Shown here: positions 40,932-50,239 of the stretch, piece by piece | How the letters are laid out: every line of letters starts with the position of its first letter | Numbering within the stretch: position 1 is the first letter of the stretch | DNA from: Leifsonia psychrotolerans | GTDB lineage: Bacteria; Actinomycetota; Actinomycetes; Actinomycetales; Microbacteriaceae | Assembly: GCF_013410665.1 (NCBI RefSeq) | Contig: NZ_JACCFM010000001.1 | Location: 2,418,001-2,482,000, forward strand | Length of the DNA stretch: 64,000 bases | Direction of reading: 5' to 3' | Program-made: the position numbers and the translations under genes | The notes under the pieces: model-generated | The model's database searches: none | What the model was told of the DNA's origin: nothing | Seen by the model: only the letters and a program-made list of their open reading frames with translations

Positions 40932-43700
40932 ATGACCACCGCTCATCCGCGCGCGCGCACCATGCAGCTTGGCGCTCTCGGCACAGCCACTTTTCTGGCG
41001 GCGGGGCTCGCGCTCGTTCCCGCGCTGCCGGCGATGGCCGCTCCCCTCACTGCATCCGTGAGCACTGCCGCCGAGCTGGATTCCGCGCTCCTTGCCTCTG
41101 CCGGCACAAGCACCACAATCACCCTCGCCAATAGCATCAGCACCCTGGGGCTTGCGGTCCCGTCGACGGGCACGGTGACCGTGCAGCTCGGTGCCTTTAG
41201 TCTGACGTCGACCCGCCCGTGGGATGGGGTGAGCGAAGGCGCCGGCTTCGAAGTGGCATCCGGAGCAAGCCTCACGGTGGAGGGGACTACCGGGACGTTG
41301 AGTGCCATCGGCGCCCCCGGTTCGGCAGGAATCGGCGGCTCGAGAGGCCAGGATGCCGGCACAATCGTCATCAAGAGTGGAAACGTCATCGCCAAGGCTC
41401 GCCCGGGTGGCGGGGCGGCCATCGGTGGAGGAACCGGCGGGTCCGGCGGGTCGACCACGATTCGTGGCGGCACGGTCAAGGCAACAGTGGACAACTTCGG
41501 GTCGGGTATCGGCGGCGGACGAAACGGAGCGGCTGGCACAATTCTGATCAGCGGCGGCACCGTCACCGCGGTCGGCAGCCTCTACGGCGGCGCAGCAATC
41601 GGCACCGGCGAAGTCGACCCTGCGGCATCCGCTACCACCCGGTCGGGCGGCAGCATCACGATCTCCGGCGGAACCGTTCTTGCCGACGGACACGGCATCT
41701 ATTCCCCCGGCATCGGCGGTCGAGGCGGGGCAACAGGGCCGACTCCGCTGACCATCCACATCTCCCAAGCGGATGCCGCCGTACCAACCATTGTGGGTTC
41801 CAACCCCGGGCATGACGGGACGTCGATCGGCGGCGGAAGAAACGAACCCGGCGTCGCTGTCACCATTGGTGTCGGCGCAGTTGTCAGGCTCAACCCGCAC
41901 TTTTCCTACACCGGTTCCGCGATCGGCGGGTCGGGAACCGCGTCCTCGCAGTTCGGCACCCTGTCGAATGCAGGAGAACTGCGCGTGACGCCGGGCGCCA
42001 CGATGACGATCCCGGTGGGTGCCCTTGTCACCAACACCGGCGGGCTGATGGGTGCCGGCGCGATCGTGAATCACGGTGTTATCGTGACGAGCGAATCGGT
42101 GTCCAGCATTCAAGGCACGACCATCAATACCGGCATCATCGTGAACACCAAGTCCTTCACCCGCTCCGCAACCAATGGCGTGCCTCTGACGTATCTTCCG
42201 TCGCTGACATTCGATCGCAATGATGGCTCAACGCCGGCTCAGATCATGCAGCTCTTTGCGCCGAGTCTGGCCGTGGGGTCTGCCGACATCATCGCCGGAC
42301 CGCTGTTGAACGCGGTGGTGCAGTCGCCGACGCGAGCCCATCACACGTTCGCCGGCTGGGCGACAACTGCGGCCGGCGGAATTCTCTGGGATCCTGCTAC
42401 AGCGATCACGGCATCACCGACCATCTACGCCCAGTGGATCGCTGACAGCTATACCGTCAGCTTCAACAGCCAAGACGGAACCGCGGTCGCTGACACAACC
42501 GCGACCCACGGCGGACTCATCACCGAACCAGCCGCGCCAACCCGCCCGTGCTACACCTTCGCCGGCTGGAGTACCACACCCGACGGCACACCGTGGAACT
42601 TCGCAACCGACACCATCACCGGCCCGACCACCTTCTACGCCCAGTGGGTTATCAACAGCTACACCGTGAGCTTCGACAGTCAAGGCGGAACCGCGGTGGC
42701 TGACACAGCCGCGACCCACGGCGAATTCCTCACCGAACCAGCCGCGCCGACCCGCACCAACTACACCTTCCTCGGCTGGAGCACCACACCCGGCGGCACG
42801 CCGTGGAACTTCGCAACCGACACCGTCACCGAACCGACCACCCTCTACGCCCAGTGGGTGATCAAGAGCTATACCGTCGCCTTCACCAGTCAAGGCGGAA
42901 CCGCGGTCGCTGACACAACCGCGACCCACGACGCACTCCTCACCGAGCCAGCAGAGCCGACCCGCACCGGCTACACCTTCGCCGGCTGGGCAACAACCGC
43001 ACCGGGCGGAACGCCGTGGAACTTCGCAACCAACACCGTCACCGAACCGACCACCCTCTACGCCCAGTGGACCGCCGACAGCTACACCGTGATCTTCACC
43101 ACCCACGGCGGAACCGCGGTCGCTGACACAACAGTGACCTTCGATGGACTCGTCACCGAACCAGCAGAGCCGACCCGAACGGGCTACGCCTTCGCCGGCT
43201 GGAGCACCACACCCGGCGGCACACCGTGGAACTTCGCAACCGACACCATCACCGGACCAACCACCCTCCACGCCCAGTGGACCGCCGACAGCTATACCGT
43301 CAGCTTCAACAGCCAAGACGGAACCGCGGTCGCTGACACAACCGCGGCCCACGACGGGCTCCTCACCGAACCAGCCGCGCCGACCCGCACCGGCTACACC
43401 TTCATCGGTTGGAGCACCACCCCCGACGGCACACCGTGGAACTTCGCAACCGACACCATCACCGGACCAACCACCTTCTACGCCCAGTGGACCGTGACGA
43501 GCGTCGTGCCGCCGACGCCCGACGTACCGACTGCTGCGCCGACTCCGCCAACGACCGTCGTCGTGCCGATGTCCAACCCACAGAAGGCTCTCGCGAGCAC
43601 CGGTAGCGACACCGGTGGCGCCCCGTGGCTCGCCCTCGGCCTCATCGTCGCCGGGATGCTCGGTCTTGCGTGGCGTCGCACCCGTCCCGCCCGGGGCTAG
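40932..43700 (+). CDS. Cell-surface protein with InlB/Flg_new repeats and LASTG anchor
   Basis: A 922-residue exported protein. GGGGGA stands before the ATG at 40932. The N-terminus has a signal peptide (about residues 1-36, cleavage near AMAAP). Residues about 90-480 are Gly/Ala/Thr-rich with repeated GTIxxGGT turns, suggesting a right-handed beta-helix. From about residue 430 one divergent and five near-identical 70-residue repeats follow (YTVSFxSQxGTAVADT ... YAQW), a Listeria-Bacteroides (Flg_new) pattern. After a Pro/Thr linker comes LASTG, a hydrophobic segment and an Arg-rich tail, a sortase E-type LAxTG sorting signal. A role in adhesion or as a spacer is inferred. Confidence 0.9.
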   Translation: MTTAHPRARTMQLGALGTATFLAAGLALVPALPAMAAPLTASVSTAAELDSALLASAGTSTTITLANSISTLGLAVPSTGTVTVQLGAFSLTSTRPWDGVSEGAGFEVASGASLTVEGTTGTLSAIGAPGSAGIGGSRGQDAGTIVIKSGNVIAKARPGGGAAIGGGTGGSGGSTTIRGGTVKATVDNFGSGIGGGRNGAAGTILISGGTVTAVGSLYGGAAIGTGEVDPAASATTRSGGSITISGGTVLADGHGIYSPGIGGRGGATGPTPLTIHISQADAAVPTIVGSNPGHDGTSIGGGRNEPGVAVTIGVGAVVRLNPHFSYTGSAIGGSGTASSQFGTLSNAGELRVTPGATMTIPVGALVTNTGGLMGAGAIVNHGVIVTSESVSSIQGTTINTGIIVNTKSFTRSATNGVPLTYLPSLTFDRNDGSTPAQIMQLFAPSLAVGSADIIAGPLLNAVVQSPTRAHHTFAGWATTAAGGILWDPATAITASPTIYAQWIADSYTVSFNSQDGTAVADTTATHGGLITEPAAPTRPCYTFAGWSTTPDGTPWNFATDTITGPTTFYAQWVINSYTVSFDSQGGTAVADTAATHGEFLTEPAAPTRTNYTFLGWSTTPGGTPWNFATDTVTEPTTLYAQWVIKSYTVAFTSQGGTAVADTTATHDALLTEPAEPTRTGYTFAGWATTAPGGTPWNFATNTVTEPTTLYAQWTADSYTVIFTTHGGTAVADTTVTFDGLVTEPAEPTRTGYAFAGWSTTPGGTPWNFATDTITGPTTLHAQWTADSYTVSFNSQDGTAVADTTAAHDGLLTEPAAPTRTGYTFIGWSTTPDGTPWNFATDTITGPTTFYAQWTVTSVVPPTPDVPTAAPTPPTTVVVPMSNPQKALASTGSDTGGAPWLALGLIVAGMLGLAWRRTRPARG
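42447..43499 (+). repeat. Five tandem 210-213-bp coding repeats
   Basis: Units start at 42447, 42657, 42867, 43080 and 43290, each encoding SYTVxF...YAQW. The third has one extra codon. High nucleotide identity (long shared stretches such as those encoding TPWNFAT) makes recombination between units likely. Confidence 0.9.
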
Positions 43701-43720
43701 CAGCTCCCGGGGCTAGCAGC

Positions 43721-45169
43721 TCAGCTGCCGAGCGACGGCATCGGCAGGCCGAACGTCTGGCGCAGGGCCAGGCGTGCGGCATGGAATCCGCCCATACCGT
43801 GCACACCGGGCCCCGGCGGAGTCGCGGCCGAGCAGAGATAGAGCCCGGGCGCCGCGCGCCACGGCTGCGAGGACATGACCGGCCGCGCAAGGAGCTGCGC
43901 GAAGCTTGCCGCGCCGGTTGCGATATCGCCGCCGATCAGGTTCGCATCCGCTCGCTCCAACTCGGTCGCCGGGGTGGCGTGACTGGCCAGGATCACATCG
44001 CGAAAGCCTGGCGCGAACCTTTCGATCTGTGCGGTGATCGGTTCGGTCATGTCGCGGTCAGAACCGGCCGGAACGTGGGTATACGCCCACACCGTGTGCA
44101 TCCCTGCGGGTGCCCGGGTGCAATCGAACAGACTCGGCTGCGACACGAGCACATAGGGCGACCGAGCATACTGACCGCGCGCCACCGCGCTTTCGGCCGC
44201 TGCCACCTCGGCACGCAGTCCCCCGATATGAACGGTTCCCGTGCGGCTGAGATCGGCGTTCGCCCACGGTACCGGCGCGGTGAGCGCGAAGTCCACCTTC
44301 GACGCGGCATTACCCATTCGAAATCGCAGCAGAGCGCGCAGATACGACGGATCCAGCCGCTCCCCGGCAATCTGCGCAAGCTGTCGGGCCGAGGTGTCGA
44401 AGAGCACGGCACGCGCGGCCGGCAATTCGTCAAGTGATTCGATGCGATGCCCGGTCTCGATGACGCCGCCGTGCGCCTCGAAGTCGGCTGCCATCGCATC
44501 CGTGATCGCCTGCGAACCTCCGACGGGAATCGCCCAACCGACGCTGTGCGCCAGCGTGGCCAAGAGCATCCCGGCTGCCCCCGCACCCAGGGTCGCCAGG
44601 CGTCCGATCGAATGAGCGTACACACCCGCGAGCATGGCCGGAGCAACGTCACCCCGAAAGCGTAAGCCCGCCAACGGCGACCCCTGCTCGATCGCACGCA
44701 GACCGTAAGACAGCGCGGTGAGTGGATGCGTCGGGAGCGGCAGCAGGGGGGACGTCACGAACTCGGCGACCCGCTGCCCGTTGTCGACAAGGGGCTTCAG
44801 CAGGCGCAACCAGGCTGCTCCGTCAACACCCAGGCCGTCGGAGGTGCGAGCCAGATCACGCCAGGCGATTCCGGCCTGGCCCCCGTCGAGGGCATGCCCA
44901 TAGGAAACGTCGGGCACGACGAAGGGAACGCGCTTCTCGATGCCGAACTGCTGAAAGAACGGCGAGGCGAACGCCATAGCGTGAACCGCAGAACCCCAGT
45001 CGTGCCGAAAACCAGGCTCGGTGAGTTCGAGGGTTCGCGCGCCTCCGCCGATGCTCTCCTCGGCTTCGAATACCCGGACGGAAAGCCCGGCGCGGGCGAG
45101 TACAACGGCGGCGGCCAACCCATTCGGCCCGCTGCCGACAATTACGACGTCGATCACGGCGTCACTCAC
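43721..45169 (-). CDS. FAD-dependent phytoene desaturase-like oxidoreductase
   Basis: A 482-residue FAD oxidoreductase of the NAD(P)-binding amino-oxidase/phytoene desaturase type. It has VVIVGSGPNGLAAAVVLARAG and EAEESIGGGART at the N-terminus and PGPGVHGMGGFHAA at the C-terminus for the flavin. The start is taken at the GTG at 45169; a strong ribosome site is not visible, and the frame is open further upstream. No carotenoid genes lie nearby, so a desaturation or isomerisation of another lipid is possible. It stands alone between the surface protein and ackA. Confidence 0.82.
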   Translation of the reverse strand: MSDAVIDVVIVGSGPNGLAAAVVLARAGLSVRVFEAEESIGGGARTLELTEPGFRHDWGSAVHAMAFASPFFQQFGIEKRVPFVVPDVSYGHALDGGQAGIAWRDLARTSDGLGVDGAAWLRLLKPLVDNGQRVAEFVTSPLLPLPTHPLTALSYGLRAIEQGSPLAGLRFRGDVAPAMLAGVYAHSIGRLATLGAGAAGMLLATLAHSVGWAIPVGGSQAITDAMAADFEAHGGVIETGHRIESLDELPAARAVLFDTSARQLAQIAGERLDPSYLRALLRFRMGNAASKVDFALTAPVPWANADLSRTGTVHIGGLRAEVAAAESAVARGQYARSPYVLVSQPSLFDCTRAPAGMHTVWAYTHVPAGSDRDMTEPITAQIERFAPGFRDVILASHATPATELERADANLIGGDIATGAASFAQLLARPVMSSQPWRAAPGLYLCSAATPPGPGVHGMGGFHAARLALRQTFGLPMPSLGS

Positions 45170-45353
45170 AGCGTCACGGCCGACGGTTCGCGGTTCGCCT
45201 GTGCATCCACCCTGCCAGCTTAGGGTTTGCCGGCCGGCTGCGTCCGGTGCCACCCTCACACGGCGCTGACGGCGCCCGTTATCCCAGTTCCGGTCGAGTT
45301 CATCCCGCACGCTGGGGAAACTTGACCGCAACGGGCGAACTCGGCGAAACGAG

Positions 45354-46475
45354 TCAGACGATCGACGCCACCTGGCGCGCGATCTCAAGCTCTTCGTTCG
45401 TGGGAATCACCATCACGGTGACCGGGGCGCCGACCGGCGAGATCACCCGAGCGGCCTTCGACGCCAGCTCGTTGCGATCGTTGTCGATCATGATGCCCAG
45501 GTGCTCGAGTCCGGCCAGGGCCCGGCGCCGCAGCAATCCGTTGTTCTCCCCCACGCCTGCCGTGAAGACCAGCGCGTCGAGCCCTCCGAGTTGGGCGTAG
45601 TAAGCGCCGATGTAGTGTCGGATGCGGTGTCGCCACACCTGCAGCGCCAGCTCGGCATCCTCGTCTCCGGCGATCGCCGCAGTCTGTACATCGCGCATGT
45701 CACCCGAGCCGGTCAACCCGAGTAGCCCGCTCTCGCGGTTGAGCATCACATCGAGTTCGGTGATCGACATGCCGGCCGCACGATTCAGGTGCACGAGCAC
45801 CGCCGGGTCAATGTCGCCCGACCGCGTTCCCATCACGAGTCCCTGCAACGGAGTCATCCCCATCGAGGTGTCGATCGACTTTCCACCGTCGACGGCGGTC
45901 GCGGATGCCCCGTTGCCGAGGTGCAGCACAATCGTACGCAGCGACGTCAGCGGCTTGCCGAGCACAATCGCCGCCTGCTCAGAGACATACTTGTGCGAGG
46001 TGCCATGGAAACCGTAGCGACGCACCTTGTACTCGTGGGCGATCGCCTTCGGAATCGCGTAGGTGTAAGACTCGGGTGGCATGGTCTGGTGAAAGGCGGT
46101 GTCGAAGACGGCAACGTGCGGCACATTCGGTAGTGCGGCACGAGCCGCCCGGATGCCGAGCAGATTGGCCGGGTTGTGTAGCGGGGCCAGACGGGACAGA
46201 GCGTCGATCTCGCGTTCCACCTCGGCGGTGATCAGCGTCGGTCCGTCGAAGTCGCTTCCACCGTGCACGACACGGTGTCCGACCGCGAGCAGGTCATCGA
46301 TGTCGCCGAGCTTCGCCAGAACGACGGCCATTCCCTCGGCATGGTCGGCGATGAACGAACCCGGCTCGCCGATGCGCTCGATCAGGCCCGTCATGAGGGC
46401 CTTCTCGGTGTCCAGATCGATCAACTGGTACTTGATCGACGACGAGCCGGAGTTGACCACGAAGACCGTGCTCAT
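45354..46475 (-). CDS. ackA: Acetate kinase
   Basis: A 373-residue acetate kinase with VNSGSSSIKYQL, the active GFHGTSHKYV, LHLGNGASATA and GVGENNGLLRR motifs. It converts acetyl phosphate and ADP to acetate and ATP. It lies four bases downstream of pta, the standard pta-ackA pair for acetate overflow and re-use. Catabolism of the compounds handled at 1-34 kb yields acetyl-CoA, but nothing here ties the two by regulation. Confidence 0.95.
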   Translation of the reverse strand: MSTVFVVNSGSSSIKYQLIDLDTEKALMTGLIERIGEPGSFIADHAEGMAVVLAKLGDIDDLLAVGHRVVHGGSDFDGPTLITAEVEREIDALSRLAPLHNPANLLGIRAARAALPNVPHVAVFDTAFHQTMPPESYTYAIPKAIAHEYKVRRYGFHGTSHKYVSEQAAIVLGKPLTSLRTIVLHLGNGASATAVDGGKSIDTSMGMTPLQGLVMGTRSGDIDPAVLVHLNRAAGMSITELDVMLNRESGLLGLTGSGDMRDVQTAAIAGDEDAELALQVWRHRIRHYIGAYYAQLGGLDALVFTAGVGENNGLLRRRALAGLEHLGIMIDNDRNELASKAARVISPVGAPVTVMVIPTNEELEIARQVASIV

Positions 46476-46479
46476 CGGC

Positions 46480-48585
46480 TCAGTCCTCCTGCGCCTGGAT
46501 CGCGGTGATCGCCACGGTGTTGACGATGTCCTGCACGAGTGCTCCGCGCGAGAGATCGTTGATGGGCTTGCGCAGTCCCTGCAGCACCGGTCCGATCGCG
46601 ACGGCGCCGGCCGAACGCTGCACGGCCTTGTATGTGTTGTTGCCCGTGTTGAGGTCGGGGAAGATGAACACTGTTGCCCGACCGGCCACCTCGGACAGCG
46701 GCATCTTCGATGCGGCGACGATGATATCCGTTGCCGCGTCATACTGAATCGGACCTTCGACCAGCAGATCGGGGCGCCGCGAGCGCACGATCGCCGTGGC
46801 CGTGCGCACCTTGTCGACGTCGACGCCCGACCCGGATTCCCCGGTCGAATAGGACAGCATCGCCACGCGCGGTTCGATGCCGAACTGCACGGCCGTTGCG
46901 GTGGAGCTGATGGCGATGTCGGCGAGCTGCTCGGCATCCGGGTCGGGAATCACGGCACAGTCCCCGTACACGAGCACGCGGTCTTCGAGCGCCATCAGGA
47001 ACACGCTCGAGACGACCTTCACATCGGGCTTCGTCTTGATGATTTCGAACGACGGGCGGATGGTGTGCGCCGTCGTGTGCACCGCGCCCGAGACCATGCC
47101 GTCGGCCAGGCCCAGGTGCACCATCATGGTGCCGAAATACGACACGTCGCTCACCTGCTCACGCGCCTGCTCGAGCGTGATGCCCTTGTGAGCGCGCAGT
47201 CGGGCATATTCCTCGGCGAAGCGCATCACGAGAACCGGGTCGTATGGCGAGAGCACCTCCGCCTTCGAGAGGTCGAGGCCGAGCTCGATGGCCCGCGAAC
47301 GCACCTCAAACGTCTCGCCGAGAATCGTCAGATCGGCGACCTCGCGGGCAAGCAGCGTGTGCGCAGCACGCAGGATGCGGTCGTCGCCGCCCTCGGGCAG
47401 CACGATGCGCTTGCGGTGTGAACGCGCGCGTTCGAGCAGCCCGAACTCAAACATCAGTGGCGTGACTACCTCGGTGCGGCTGACCCGCAGCAGGGCCAGC
47501 AGCGCGGATGCGTCGACGTGCTGCTCAAAAAGTGCCAGCGCCGCGTCGTATTTGCGTTGAGAATCCGCGGCGAGCTTTCCACGCGTGCGCGTGATCGCCA
47601 CGATCGTGTCGTAGGTGCCGAGGCCCGTGCGAATGATCGGCAGCGTCTGCGGCAGACCGTCGAGCAGGCGTTCGATCGGCTCGGGAAGCTCGAAGCCGCC
47701 GTTCAGCACGATGCCGGCAATCGACGGGAAGGTGCCGGATGTCTGGGCCATCATGGCGGCCAGGAGCACCTCGGTGCGGTCGCCGGCGACGACGAGAACC
47801 GCACCCTGGATGAGGCGCGGCAGCACATTGACCATGCTCATCCCGGCCACGACCACGCCGAGCGCCTCACGGGCCAGCAGCTCGGGGTCGCCCTTGATGA
47901 GCGTGCCCTGCGTCGCCTTCATGATCGATTCCATGCTCGGAGCGATCAGATAGGGATCCTCCGGAATCACCCAGACGGGCACACCGGGTTTCGCGTCAAG
48001 GATCGCGTCGCGCACGGCATCCTGCTGGGTCGCATCCGCTCGGTTGGCAATCACGGCGAGCAGTGTGGCGTGCGCCGCAGTGAGTTCGTGCACGGCCAGT
48101 TCGGCGATGTCGTGCATGTGGGCGGGGCTGCGCGGATCGGCCTGACCCAGGCGTTCACCCGACACCTGGCTGGAGCGTCCGCCGAGAACGAGCAACACGG
48201 GGGCGCCGAGGTTGGCCGCGATGCGGGCGTTGAAACTCAGTTCGGTGGGGCTTCCGACATCGGTATAGTCCGAGCCGACGATGACGACCGCGTCACACTG
48301 GGCTTCGACGGCCTTGTAGCGTTCAACGATCCGAGACAGCGCGGCATCCGCGTCTTCGTGCACCTCGTCGTAGGTGACGCCGATGCACTCGTCGTAGGCG
48401 AGGTCGACGCTGTCATGACCGATCAGCAGATCGACGACGTAATCGCGTTCGGCCGTCGAGCGGGCGATGGGGCGAAAGACGCCGACGCGCTTGACTTGAT
48501 GGGAGAGGGTATCGAGGGTCCCGAGGGCGACGGTTGATTTGCCGCTGTGTCCCTCGACGGACGTAATGTAGATGCTTCGTGCCAC
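46480..48585 (-). CDS. pta: Phosphate acetyltransferase (long form)
   Basis: A 701-residue long-form Pta. The N-terminal P-loop domain resembles dethiobiotin synthetase (VEGHSGKST), the middle is a DRTGG-type domain, and the C-terminal third is the PTA_PTB catalytic domain (MVHLGLADGMVSGAVHTTAHTIRP, SYSTGESGSG). It interconverts acetyl-CoA and acetyl phosphate. The start ATG is at 48585. It leads the pta-ackA operon. Confidence 0.95.
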   Translation of the reverse strand: MARSIYITSVEGHSGKSTVALGTLDTLSHQVKRVGVFRPIARSTAERDYVVDLLIGHDSVDLAYDECIGVTYDEVHEDADAALSRIVERYKAVEAQCDAVVIVGSDYTDVGSPTELSFNARIAANLGAPVLLVLGGRSSQVSGERLGQADPRSPAHMHDIAELAVHELTAAHATLLAVIANRADATQQDAVRDAILDAKPGVPVWVIPEDPYLIAPSMESIMKATQGTLIKGDPELLAREALGVVVAGMSMVNVLPRLIQGAVLVVAGDRTEVLLAAMMAQTSGTFPSIAGIVLNGGFELPEPIERLLDGLPQTLPIIRTGLGTYDTIVAITRTRGKLAADSQRKYDAALALFEQHVDASALLALLRVSRTEVVTPLMFEFGLLERARSHRKRIVLPEGGDDRILRAAHTLLAREVADLTILGETFEVRSRAIELGLDLSKAEVLSPYDPVLVMRFAEEYARLRAHKGITLEQAREQVSDVSYFGTMMVHLGLADGMVSGAVHTTAHTIRPSFEIIKTKPDVKVVSSVFLMALEDRVLVYGDCAVIPDPDAEQLADIAISSTATAVQFGIEPRVAMLSYSTGESGSGVDVDKVRTATAIVRSRRPDLLVEGPIQYDAATDIIVAASKMPLSEVAGRATVFIFPDLNTGNNTYKAVQRSAGAVAIGPVLQGLRKPINDLSRGALVQDIVNTVAITAIQAQED

Positions 48586-48678
48586 GTGTCTACGTTATCG
48601 TCGCCGCCATGCGCGCCTGCACACCCAGCTACTTCTCAGGGCTGGTTCAAAGCTCACGGCCCCGATGGGCAAAATAAT

Positions 48679-48766
48679 GACTCCTCGCGCACCTGCCAGA
48701 GCCCGGTTACCCTTGCTACGTTTCCGTCCTGGGGGAGTTGGCCTGGATGACACCACACGAGGAGCC
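48679..48766 (-). ncRNA. ffs: Small bacterial signal recognition particle RNA (4.5S)
   Basis: On the minus strand the conserved apical part reads CCCCCAGGACGGAAACGTAG then CAAGGGTAACCGGGCTCTGG, matching the actinobacterial small SRP RNA pattern (CCCCCAGGACCGGAAGGUAG then CAAGGGUAACC, from memory). The outer helix GGCTCCTCG (48766-48758) pairs with CGAGGAGTC (48687-48679) perfectly, G-U included. ATTATTTT follows and can end transcription. The RNA binds Ffh and targets membrane proteins. The loop here is GAAA closed by CG/CG, where I recall GGAA. Ends are estimated from the pairing. The remaining intergenic sequence up to the tRNA holds only promoters. Confidence 0.85.
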
Positions 48767-48773
48767 GTTCCTC

Positions 48774-48801
48774 AGTTTAGGTGACGAATCGTTCGCTCCA
48801 A
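48774..48801 (-). promoter_or_regulatory. Promoter of the SRP RNA gene
   Basis: On the minus strand TTGGAG (48801-48796) and TAAACT (48779-48774) are separated by 16 bases. A start about seven bases downstream coincides with the predicted RNA 5' end near 48767. Confidence 0.55.
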
Positions 48802-49002
48802 AATCAGGGCATGCTTGCGTGTCGCGCCTGGAGCATCCGACGGCCAACGCGGAGCACGAAAACAGCACGTGAGCTCGAAAGCAGCCGGCGCGCTGCTCCG
48901 TCCGACCGTTATCCGAAAGCGCTGTGCGGGCCGAGCGTCCGCACGGGCCGTCAGAAACAGGTAGGATTCTTCGAGGTCGTTCCCTTCGGGGAAGGTTCAA
49001 CT

Positions 49003-49090
49003 GGAGAATTCGCCTAGTGGCCTATGGCGCACGCTTGGAAAGCGTGTTGGGTGAAAGCCCTCGGGGGTTCGAATCCCCCATTCTCCGCCA
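49003..49090 (+). tRNA. tRNA-Ser (anticodon GGA)
   Basis: An 88-base gene with encoded CCA. The acceptor stem GGAGAAT pairs with ATTCTCC and G73. The anticodon stem CACGC/GCGTG encloses TTGGAAA, giving anticodon GGA (reads UCC/UCU). A long variable arm (TTGGGTGAAAGCCCTC) confirms class II, and the T arm GGGGGTTCGAATCCCCC is perfect. Confidence 0.96.
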
Positions 49091-49093
49091 ACG

Positions 49094-49120
49094 AAATGCC
49101 CAACTCCGGTTGGGCATTTC
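49094..49120 (+). terminator. tRNA terminator
   Basis: AAATGCCCAAC at 49094-49104 pairs with GTTGGGCATTT at 49109-49119 around TCCG and is followed by TTTC. Confidence 0.75.
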
Positions 49121-49171
49121 TGCGTTAATGGCATCCACTCACCCGGGATGAGCGTGTATTCCGCGCCTGTG

Positions 49172-50176
49172 TCACGAATTCTCAGCGCGTACCTGTGACC
49201 ACGCGGCAAGCGCCGCCCCCAGGAGCACGCCGTCGTCGCCGAGCGAGGCAGCAACAACCTTCGCTGTTGAGCCGGAAGGCATGAGGGCGTTCTGTTGGAT
49301 GGCCGAGGCGGCCTCGACGATCCAGTCGGGATGCGCTGCCGCAACGCTCCCGCCGATGACAATGAGCTCCGGGTTGAAGATGTTGGTCACATCCGTTGCC
49401 CACGAACTCACCGCGCTTTTGGCTCGTGCGAGAATGGCGATCGCGAGAGGGTCCCCGCCGTGTGCGGCTCGATCAACATCTAATCCGGTGAGGTGACCAC
49501 CATTCTCGGAAATCAGTGCCGCAAGCCCAGTAGCACTCGGGTCGGCCGCACCTGAAAGCGCCGCTGACGCGAGCGCCGGTCCCGACGCGATGGCTTCGAT
49601 GCAACCACGGCGTCCGCACCCGCACATCGGCCCGTTGGGTGAGACGACCACGTGGCCGAGTTCCCCGGCAGCGCCATTATGGCCAAGCAGCAGACGATCG
49701 TTGTCGATTATCGCGCCCCCGACACCGGTGGATATCGTCAGATACACGAAAGAGGACGACCCCCGTGCGGCGCCGTAGCGCTGCTCGGCGAGAGCCGCGG
49801 CGTTGGTATCTCGTTCAACAACCGTGCGAAGCCCGGTGAGTGTGGTGAATTCGGCACCGAGTTCCACGTTGGCGAGGGCATTACCGGTGTTCGGCGGCAC
49901 GAAGGTCACGCCTGTTTCTCGGTCTACTGGACCAGTGACACCAACGCCCACCCCCTTGAACGCGGCCGAGTGGCCTATGCCTGCGAGGGCCTCCTCGCAC
50001 TCGGCGAGAACGGACCTCCACACACTCCTGACCTCCTCGATACTCCCGGTTGAGACGGTTGCCGCTCGTGCGGAGGCCACGATGTCGCCGGCTTCCGTGA
50101 CGGCAGCCGCACGCGTCCAGGTGCCGCCGATGTCGACGGCGAGGACGGAATCGTGAGTGCGCTTGACAGGGTTCAT
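49172..50176 (-). CDS. ROK-family sugar kinase
   Basis: A 334-residue ROK protein with the ATP motif VDIGGTWTRAA, ERDTNAAALAE with the catalytic Asp, HNGAAGELGHVVV and the zinc motif CGCGRRGCIE. It has no N-terminal helix-turn-helix, so it is a kinase and not a NagC-type repressor. I take the ATG at 50176 (MNPVKR); two other ATGs lie 6 and 12 bases upstream. Divergent from the GntR regulator and next to a sugar ABC importer, it would phosphorylate the imported hexose or amino sugar at C6. Confidence 0.88.
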   Translation of the reverse strand: MNPVKRTHDSVLAVDIGGTWTRAAAVTEAGDIVASARAATVSTGSIEEVRSVWRSVLAECEEALAGIGHSAAFKGVGVGVTGPVDRETGVTFVPPNTGNALANVELGAEFTTLTGLRTVVERDTNAAALAEQRYGAARGSSSFVYLTISTGVGGAIIDNDRLLLGHNGAAGELGHVVVSPNGPMCGCGRRGCIEAIASGPALASAALSGAADPSATGLAALISENGGHLTGLDVDRAAHGGDPLAIAILARAKSAVSSWATDVTNIFNPELIVIGGSVAAAHPDWIVEAASAIQQNALMPSGSTAKVVAASLGDDGVLLGAALAAWSQVRAENS

Positions 50177-50192
50177 GCACATCACCATACTT

Positions 50193-50225
50193 CATTATAA
50201 GATTCAAACGCTATAACATTATAAG
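50193..50225. promoter_or_regulatory. Divergent promoter/operator region with two CATTATAAG copies
   Basis: CATTATAAG occurs at 50193-50201 and 50217-50225, both containing palindromic TTATAA, 24 bases apart. They could be -10 elements for the two directions, sites for the GntR regulator, or both. Confidence 0.5.
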
Positions 50226-50239
50226 TAAGTGAGGCAGTC

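Noticed and set aside
42447..43499. Regular repeats considered as a CRISPR array
   Set aside because: The repeats are 210 bp, in frame, contiguous and code for a known protein repeat; there are no spacers or cas genes.
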